A DNA stretch of 64,000 nt, taken from positions 3,557,521 through 3,621,520 of the forward strand of contig LJIE01000001.1 in assembly GCA_001281695.1 (NCBI GenBank). Reading direction: 5' to 3'. Under the pieces are notes generated by a model, which searched no databases, was not told the origin of the DNA, and was given only the letters and a program-made list of their open reading frames with translations. This DNA comes from a bacterium 336/3. GTDB lineage: Bacteria > Bacteroidota > Bacteroidia > Cytophagales > Thermonemataceae. The translations under genes and the position numbers were made by a program. This document shows positions 59,290 through 64,000 of the stretch, in pieces; the stretch's first letter is position 1; each line of letters opens with the position of its first letter.

Positions 59290-61296
59290 TTAGAACTCTT
59301 GAAGTTTAATTATTTTATTTCTAATTCTTTGGAAAGGTAAAAATTGTTGTTCCAAAGTACGAGTAAAAGGAACGGGTGTATCCAAACTACCTTCACGCAT
59401 TACTGGTGCATCTAAGTATTTAAATAAATTTTCGTTTATCCATGCTGCTATTTCAGCTCCAATTCCTCCAGTAAGTGTATCTTCATGGATTACGAGTACT
59501 TTACCTGTTTTTTTAACAGATTCAGCTACTGTTTCTGTATCCCAAGGCAATAGTGTTCTTAAATCTATCAAATCAGCTGAGATATTGAGTTCCTCTAAAA
59601 TCTGTTTTGCCCAATGTACACACAAACCATAGGTTACAATAGTCATTTCATTGCCTTCTGTAACTAATGATGCTTTGCCAATAGGGCAAGTATAATAATC
59701 ATCAGGAATTTCATCAGAAATAGATCTATATAAATACTTATGCTCAAAATACATTACAGGGTTAGGGTCTTCAATGGCTGCATTGATAAGCCCTTTGGCA
59801 TCGTAAGGATTTGAGGGATAGACTATTTTAAGTCCTGGTGTATGAAAAAACCAAGCTTCATTGGATTGTGAATGGAAAGGTCCTGCTGTGGTATTAGCTC
59901 CTGTTGGCATACGTATAACCACATCAGCATTTGCTCCCCAGCGATAATGAACTTTAGCCAAATAGTTGATAATCTGATTAAAACCACAGGTTGCAAAATC
60001 TGCAAATTGCATTTCCATCATGGCTTTATAGCCTTTTAGGGAAAGTCCCATAGCTGCACCTACAATTGCCGATTCGCACAGAGGAGTATTTCGTACCCTT
60101 TGTTTACCAAAATCTTTGACAAAACCTTCAGTAATTTTAAAAGCTCCTCCATATTCAGCAATATCTTGCCCCATCAATATTAACTGAGGATAACGTTCCA
60201 TAGACTGACGTAAACCATCAGAGATAGCATCTATAAAACGTTTTTGAGAAATCCCCGCTTGTTTAGGTTCAATAACTTCTTGCTTATGAGGAAAATAAAC
60301 ATCTGCTAATTCGGTCTCAAGATTAGCTATAGGCGATTCTTTGGAGAAACCTATTTCTAATTCTCTTTCCATTTCTTGTTTGTATTCAACTCTTATATCT
60401 TGAATACTCTCTTCTGTAAGAACTCCTTGTTGTAACAAAAATTTCTCAAAATTCATAACAGGGTCTTTTTTTGCCCACATATCCATGAGTTCTTGAGGAA
60501 CATACTTTGTTCCAGAAGCTTCTTCATGTCCACGCATACGGAATGTCATGGCTTCAATGAGTACAGGGCGAGGGTTTTCACGCATTTCTTTAGCCAATCG
60601 GCTTATAAGCTCATATACGGCAATGATATTGTTACCATCCACTTGATAGCCTTCTATTCCATAACCAATGGCTTTATCCACAATTGCTTCACAACGATAT
60701 TGTTCTGTATTTGGGGTAGATAAACCATATCCATTATTTTCAATCATGAATATAACTGGTAAATCCCATACAGCTGCAACATTGATAGCTTCATGAAATT
60801 CGCCTTCACTGGTTGCACCATCACCACAATATGCTAAACTTACTTTTTTCTCACCTGAAAGCTTGTGAGCCAATGCAACTCCATCAGCTACAGACATTTG
60901 AGGGCCTAAATGGGAAATCATTCCTACAATATGATGTTCTAAGGTTCCAAAATGAAAAGAACGGTCTCTACCTTTAGTATAACCATCTTCTTTACCTTGC
61001 CATTGAGCAAAAAGACGAGAAAGAGGCATATTACGGCTTGTAAAAACACCTAAATTTCTATGAAGTGGAAATACAAACTCATCATTTTCCAAAGCTAAGG
61101 TTGAACCTACAGCGATTGCTTCTTGTCCAATTCCTGAGAACCATTTACTAATTTTTCCTTGTCTAAGCAGAATCAGCATTTTTTCCTCAATCATACGAGG
61201 CTTCAGTAATGCTTTATAAAAATCGAGGAGTTGAGAATTGGTATAATGAAGCCTATTAAATTGGATAGTAATATCCATAAGAGGGGTAGAGTCCAT
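59290..61296 (-). CDS. 2-oxoacid dehydrogenase E1, fused alpha and beta subunits
   Basis: Thiamin-diphosphate enzyme that decarboxylates a 2-oxo acid and passes the acyl group to lipoyl E2. 668 residues. Alpha half (about 1-330) has KPRMIEEKMLILLRQGKISKWFSGIGQEA and the ThDP motif GDGATSEGEFHEAINVAAVWDLPVIFMIENNG; beta half (about 345-668) has GQDIAEYGGAFKITEGF, RVRNTPLCESAIVGAAMGLSLKG, MPTGANTTAGPFHSQSNEAWFFHTPG. Fusion is typical of Bacteroidetes E1 of pyruvate or branched-chain type; the substrate cannot be settled. No E2/E3 gene adjoins. Start at 61296 chosen from the near -7 box; 61278 is also possible. Confidence 0.92.
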   Translation of the reverse strand: MDSTPLMDITIQFNRLHYTNSQLLDFYKALLKPRMIEEKMLILLRQGKISKWFSGIGQEAIAVGSTLALENDEFVFPLHRNLGVFTSRNMPLSRLFAQWQGKEDGYTKGRDRSFHFGTLEHHIVGMISHLGPQMSVADGVALAHKLSGEKKVSLAYCGDGATSEGEFHEAINVAAVWDLPVIFMIENNGYGLSTPNTEQYRCEAIVDKAIGYGIEGYQVDGNNIIAVYELISRLAKEMRENPRPVLIEAMTFRMRGHEEASGTKYVPQELMDMWAKKDPVMNFEKFLLQQGVLTEESIQDIRVEYKQEMERELEIGFSKESPIANLETELADVYFPHKQEVIEPKQAGISQKRFIDAISDGLRQSMERYPQLILMGQDIAEYGGAFKITEGFVKDFGKQRVRNTPLCESAIVGAAMGLSLKGYKAMMEMQFADFATCGFNQIINYLAKVHYRWGANADVVIRMPTGANTTAGPFHSQSNEAWFFHTPGLKIVYPSNPYDAKGLINAAIEDPNPVMYFEHKYLYRSISDEIPDDYYTCPIGKASLVTEGNEMTIVTYGLCVHWAKQILEELNISADLIDLRTLLPWDTETVAESVKKTGKVLVIHEDTLTGGIGAEIAAWINENLFKYLDAPVMREGSLDTPVPFTRTLEQQFLPFQRIRNKIIKLQEF

Positions 61297-61321
61297 AAAA
61301 TTGCGTGTTTTTTGGGTTGGG

Positions 61322-61329
61322 CAAAAGTA
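61322..61329 (-). promoter_or_regulatory. Putative -7 element of the E1 gene
   Basis: Perfect TACTTTTG, minus strand, 25 bases before the ATG at 61296; the -33 region is AT-rich without a clear TTTG. Confidence 0.45.
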
Positions 61330-61437
61330 TAAAAAAATTAAGAAAAAATTGAATTTATGAAATTTTCTTTCCAAAAATTCGGTTTTTCACACTTTTTTAA
61401 GAAATTTGAGCCTTTTAAAATTTAACCTTTAACTATT

Positions 61438-62643
61438 ATGCCGGGAACAGAATTATTTGGAGCTGAAGAACGCAAAGAAATCAATGATGTATTGGATAGT
61501 GGTATTCTTTTTCGTTATAACCACGATAATCTCCGCAATGGACATTGGAAAGCCAGAGAATTTGAGGCTGAATTAGCCAAATTTAATAAAGTAGGTTATG
61601 CTCATGCTGTTTCGAGTGGTTCTACTGCTGTAGCTACAGCAATGGCTGCTTGTGGTATTGGAGCAGGTGATGAGGTGATTGTTCCTCCTTTTACTTATAT
61701 AGCTACTGTAGAAGGTGCTTTGTTGGGTGGAGCTATTCCAGTATTTGCAGAAATAGATGAAACGCTTTGTTTATCGCCTGAAGGCATTAAAAAAGCTATT
61801 ACCCCAAAAACAAAAGCAGTTATACTTGTACATATGTGTGGAAGTATGGCTAAAATAGAAGAAATTGTTCAGATTTGTAAAGAACACAATCTTTTATTGA
61901 TTGAAGATACTGCTCAAGCTCTTGGAGCAAGTTATAAAGGAAAAGCTGCTGGTACATTTGGACAAATGGGTTGTTTTTCCTTCGATTTCTTTAAAATTAT
62001 CACTTGTGGCGAAGGTGGAGCTATTATTACCAATGATAAAAATTTATATCATTTAGCTGAACAGTTTTCTGATCACGGACATGACCATATTGGCGATAAC
62101 AGAGGTATGGAACAACACCCTATCATTGGCTTCAATTATAGAATTGGTGAAATTAATGCTGCTATTGGACTTGCTCAGATTCGTAAAATAGATCAAATCC
62201 TTGAACACCAACGCAAAAATAAGAAAGCCATGCATGACACATTGGCTAAGTTTTCGCAAGTGAGTTTCAGACATATTCCTGATGCTCAAGGCGATGCAGC
62301 TACTTTTATGGATTTCTTCTTACCTGATGAAGCTACTGCAAGAGCAGTTGTACAAGCTCTTAAAAATGAAGGTGTTGGAGAGTTTACAGGTATTCAGTAT
62401 TGGTGGGATAACCAGTATCATTATATCAGAAATTGGGAGCATATTCGTTCTCTCAAAACACCTATGAAATTGGTAGCTCATTTGCTTGGAACACCACAAG
62501 ATTACGAAAATCTTGAAATTCCTAAATCTAATGATTTAATCAGTCGTTTGATTTCTTTGGTTGTGAAAATCAATTGGAACGATGAGCAATTGGCAACCCT
62601 TACAGGTCGTATTGAAAAAGCCCTTAAAAGCGTTTTAGGATAG
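61438..62643 (+). CDS. DegT/DnrJ/EryC1/StrS family PLP aminotransferase
   Basis: 401 residues. PLP fold with AHAVSSGSTAVATAMAACGIGAGDEVIVPPFTY, the cofactor Asp region LLIEDTAQALGASYKGKAAGTFG, and the Schiff-base Lys in SFDFFKIITCGEGGA (about residue 186). Such enzymes transaminate sugar nucleotides in surface-glycan synthesis; the 'KIITCGEGG' block resembles KdnA (8-amino-8-deoxy-Kdo forming), but other sugars are possible. Divergent from the E1 gene, with no sugar-biosynthesis neighbours. Confidence 0.88.
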   Translation: MPGTELFGAEERKEINDVLDSGILFRYNHDNLRNGHWKAREFEAELAKFNKVGYAHAVSSGSTAVATAMAACGIGAGDEVIVPPFTYIATVEGALLGGAIPVFAEIDETLCLSPEGIKKAITPKTKAVILVHMCGSMAKIEEIVQICKEHNLLLIEDTAQALGASYKGKAAGTFGQMGCFSFDFFKIITCGEGGAIITNDKNLYHLAEQFSDHGHDHIGDNRGMEQHPIIGFNYRIGEINAAIGLAQIRKIDQILEHQRKNKKAMHDTLAKFSQVSFRHIPDAQGDAATFMDFFLPDEATARAVVQALKNEGVGEFTGIQYWWDNQYHYIRNWEHIRSLKTPMKLVAHLLGTPQDYENLEIPKSNDLISRLISLVVKINWNDEQLATLTGRIEKALKSVLG

Positions 62644-62671
62644 TTATTTTGAAGAAACAAGATTTATAAAT

Positions 62672-62703
62672 AAACCTATAAGGTTTTAAAACCTTATAGG
62701 TTT
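62672..62703 (+). terminator. Terminator after the DegT gene
   Basis: A 32-bp perfect palindrome (AAACCTATAAGGTTTT 62672-62687 and its complement 62688-62703). Confidence 0.75.
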
Positions 62704-62728
62704 TGATTAATTTATTTCCATTAAAATC

Positions 62729-63229
62729 ATGCCTACACTAATACTTTCTCAGACTCAGACACACCAAAAAATACGCCGATTAGCTTATCAGGTGTACGAG
62801 CATCATTTTGAAGAAACAGAATTATATTTGGTTGGTGTAGAAAGTATGGGCTTACACTTAGCTCGTTTATTACAAAAATATTTGCAAGAGATTTCTCCTC
62901 TGAAAGTATATTTAGAAAGTGTAAAAATAGATAAAGTAAATCCCTTGGAAGCTCCTATCATACTTTCTAAACCCATTGAAATATTTAAAAATCAGAATAT
63001 TATTTTAATTGATGATGTTTTGAATAGTGGTAAAACTATGTTTTACGCTTTGAAGCCATTTTTTGAAATTCCTATTAAAAAACTTCAAACATTGGTGCTT
63101 GTAAACAGAAATTATAAAAATTTCCCTATCAATCCTGATTATATTGGTTATTCGCTTGCGACTACACTCCAGAGCCATGTTTCTGTGGTATTAGATAGTG
63201 AAGCAGAACTTGGCGTGTATTTGAGCTAA
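62729..63229 (+). CDS. Phosphoribosyltransferase (PyrR-like)
   Basis: 166 residues, type I PRT fold. The PRPP-binding motif IILIDDVLNSGKTM and the flexible hood region are clear; overall the size and order are like PyrR. Could be a uracil-type salvage enzyme or a pyrimidine regulator; no pyr operon is adjacent. The C-terminus has GYSLATTLQSHVSVVLD, family-like. Confidence 0.85.
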   Translation: MPTLILSQTQTHQKIRRLAYQVYEHHFEETELYLVGVESMGLHLARLLQKYLQEISPLKVYLESVKIDKVNPLEAPIILSKPIEIFKNQNIILIDDVLNSGKTMFYALKPFFEIPIKKLQTLVLVNRNYKNFPINPDYIGYSLATTLQSHVSVVLDSEAELGVYLS

Positions 63230-63231
63230 AT

Positions 63232-63744
63232 TTATGATTCAGTATTTTCTTCTTCAATTACTCCTAAATTGATAACTACTGAACTTGCTATTAAATCGTG
63301 GATGGAACGTCTTTTCTCATTAAAAAACATAGTTATCAGTTCTAAAATCAGCCATATATAAATAAAATATGAGCTGATATACCAAATAATAGTATTATCA
63401 TTCCATTCAAAAATAATTGCTATAATATCAAAAACTACAAATCCAACTCCTATCATATCTCTTATTACAGCCTCTTTAAGATTAAGAAGCCTATTTTCGT
63501 CTTTACATGACACCACTTTAATATTAGCATAGGCTTTTCCAATAGTCTGTCCATACTTTGTATGGGCATAAATGAAATATCCATAATAAAAAGCTTGTAG
63601 CATCACTATTATTACAATAAACAGCTGGATATCAATAAAGTTATTCTTAAAAACTAAAAAGTACAAAATTGCTTGAATCAAGAGAAATATGATGAAATCT
63701 ACAATAGTAGCTATCAAGCGAGGCAAGAAAGTATTGTATTTCAT
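63232..63744 (-). CDS. RDD family membrane protein
   Basis: 170 residues from MKYNTFL. RDD domain: FLPRLIATIVDFIIFLL (Arg, Asp), TKYGQTIGKAYANIKVV, AVIRDMIGVGFVVFDIIAIIF and RRSIHDLIASSVVI at the end. About four membrane helices. Function unknown; some RDD proteins act in Na+/H+ or cargo transport. The longer frame to 63789 overlaps the M16 gene and is rejected. Two bases after the convergent PRT gene's stop. Confidence 0.88.
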   Translation of the reverse strand: MKYNTFLPRLIATIVDFIIFLLIQAILYFLVFKNNFIDIQLFIVIIVMLQAFYYGYFIYAHTKYGQTIGKAYANIKVVSCKDENRLLNLKEAVIRDMIGVGFVVFDIIAIIFEWNDNTIIWYISSYFIYIWLILELITMFFNEKRRSIHDLIASSVVINLGVIEEENTES

Positions 63745-63748
63745 AGTT

Positions 63749-64000
63749 TTATTCAGGCAAATAAGTAAGTGTTGAGAATTGAGATTCATCTAACATTTCA
63801 TTGGCTACTTCCAAAATAGCTTCTGATGTAACTGTTTCTACCTGAGCAAAAACTTCTTTCAGAGATTCTATTTTTCCCATATCCAAAAGACTTTTTCCCA
63901 TCATGAGCATAAAACTCATGTTATTTTCCTCAGCCATAGCCATTTGACCTAAAACTTGCTGTTTGGTATTGTAGAGTTGTGTACTGCTCAGTTTTTGGTT
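63749..64000 (-). CDS. M16 family metallopeptidase, C-terminal fragment (cut by window edge)
   Basis: The frame stays open to the window edge. Visible residues run from NQKLSSTQLYNTKQQVLGQ through AEENNMSFMLMMGKSLL and TSEAILEVANEMLDESQFSTLTYLPE, the typical last helix-strand of an M16 (insulinase/pitrilysin/MPP-like) C-terminal domain. The zinc site (HxxEH) would lie outside the window. Confidence 0.8.
   Translation of the reverse strand, partial: NQKLSSTQLYNTKQQVLGQMAMAEENNMSFMLMMGKSLLDMGKIESLKEVFAQVETVTSEAILEVANEMLDESQFSTLTYLPE

Noticed and set aside
61297-61374. 26-residue N-terminal extension of the fused E1
   Set aside because: Phe/Lys-rich non-conserved residues spanning the likely -7 promoter box; start at 61296 matches the E1 family.
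63745-63789. 15-residue extension of the RDD protein
   Set aside because: Overlaps the 3' end of the M16 peptidase gene; RDD family starts near MKYNTFLPRL.

Overview
The window looks like chromosomal DNA of a low-GC member of the Bacteroidetes, most probably Cytophagales-like. The evidence is a SusC/SusD pair, two secreted proteases with type IX (Por) C-terminal sorting domains, carboxypeptidase-regulatory-like domains on TonB receptors, a fused E1 alpha/beta 2-oxoacid dehydrogenase, atpD-atpC separated from the other ATP synthase genes, and promoters of the Bacteroidetes pattern TTTG-N19..21-TAnnTTTG. I see no insertion sequence, prophage, integrase or CRISPR array. Codon and base use look even throughout. 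Coding density is high and no gene-free gap exceeds about 300 bases.

Layout. 1-6.6 kb: the 5' part of a TamB/AsmA-like envelope gene, divergent from tsaD. Convergent to tsaD, a minus-strand run carries a small lipoprotein, a very basic 18-residue-repeat secreted protein, a DUF2007 protein, ftsQ and ftsA. 6.7-12 kb: a double-parvulin lipoprotein, rfbC, atpD, atpC and a small GldL-like membrane protein. 12-19 kb: a TPR/SpoIIE phosphatase, a serine hydrolase, a DUF2147 protein and recQ. 19-25.6 kb: mannose-1-phosphate guanylyltransferase plus a DUF2520 dehydrogenase, a Na/Pi symporter-like protein, then M61 peptidase, DUF6913, cytochrome c and SCO. 25.7-33.3 kb: purH, a third parvulin, SMI1/KNR4, a small membrane protein, a MarR-like regulator, a TonB receptor and cyoE/ctaB. 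33.4-38.5 kb: three tandem STAS/SpoIIAA-like paralogues (the last frameshifted), tuf with tRNA-Tyr, tRNA-Gly and tRNA-Thr, and an AarF-like kinase with its TetR-like partner. 38.7-45.7 kb: an OmpA/TSP3 protein, DUF423, mgtE, M3 peptidase and glutaryl-CoA dehydrogenase-like enzyme. 46-59 kb: M36 protease, an FAD oxidoreductase, S8 protease and a SusC/SusD/lipoprotein operon. 59-64 kb: fused E1, a DegT aminotransferase, a phosphoribosyltransferase, an RDD protein and the 3' end of an M16 peptidase.

Taken together the genes suggest an aerobic heterotroph specialised in protein and peptide use. Extracellular proteases (M36, S8) and surface uptake (SusCD, TonB receptor) would feed periplasmic or cytoplasmic peptidases (M61, M3, M16) and amino-acid catabolism (branched-chain-type E1, acyl-CoA dehydrogenase). 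Cytochrome assembly (SCO, heme O synthase) and ATP synthase provide respiration.

Most of the window is housekeeping. The parts most worth a second look are the STAS-like triplet with an A7 frameshift (33.4-34.7 kb), the basic repeat protein upstream of ftsQA (5.1-6.2 kb), the overlapping divergent promoters at purH/SCO, the hairpin in the TonB-receptor leader beside a MarR gene, and the apparent lack of a standard start codon for the TamB-like gene.
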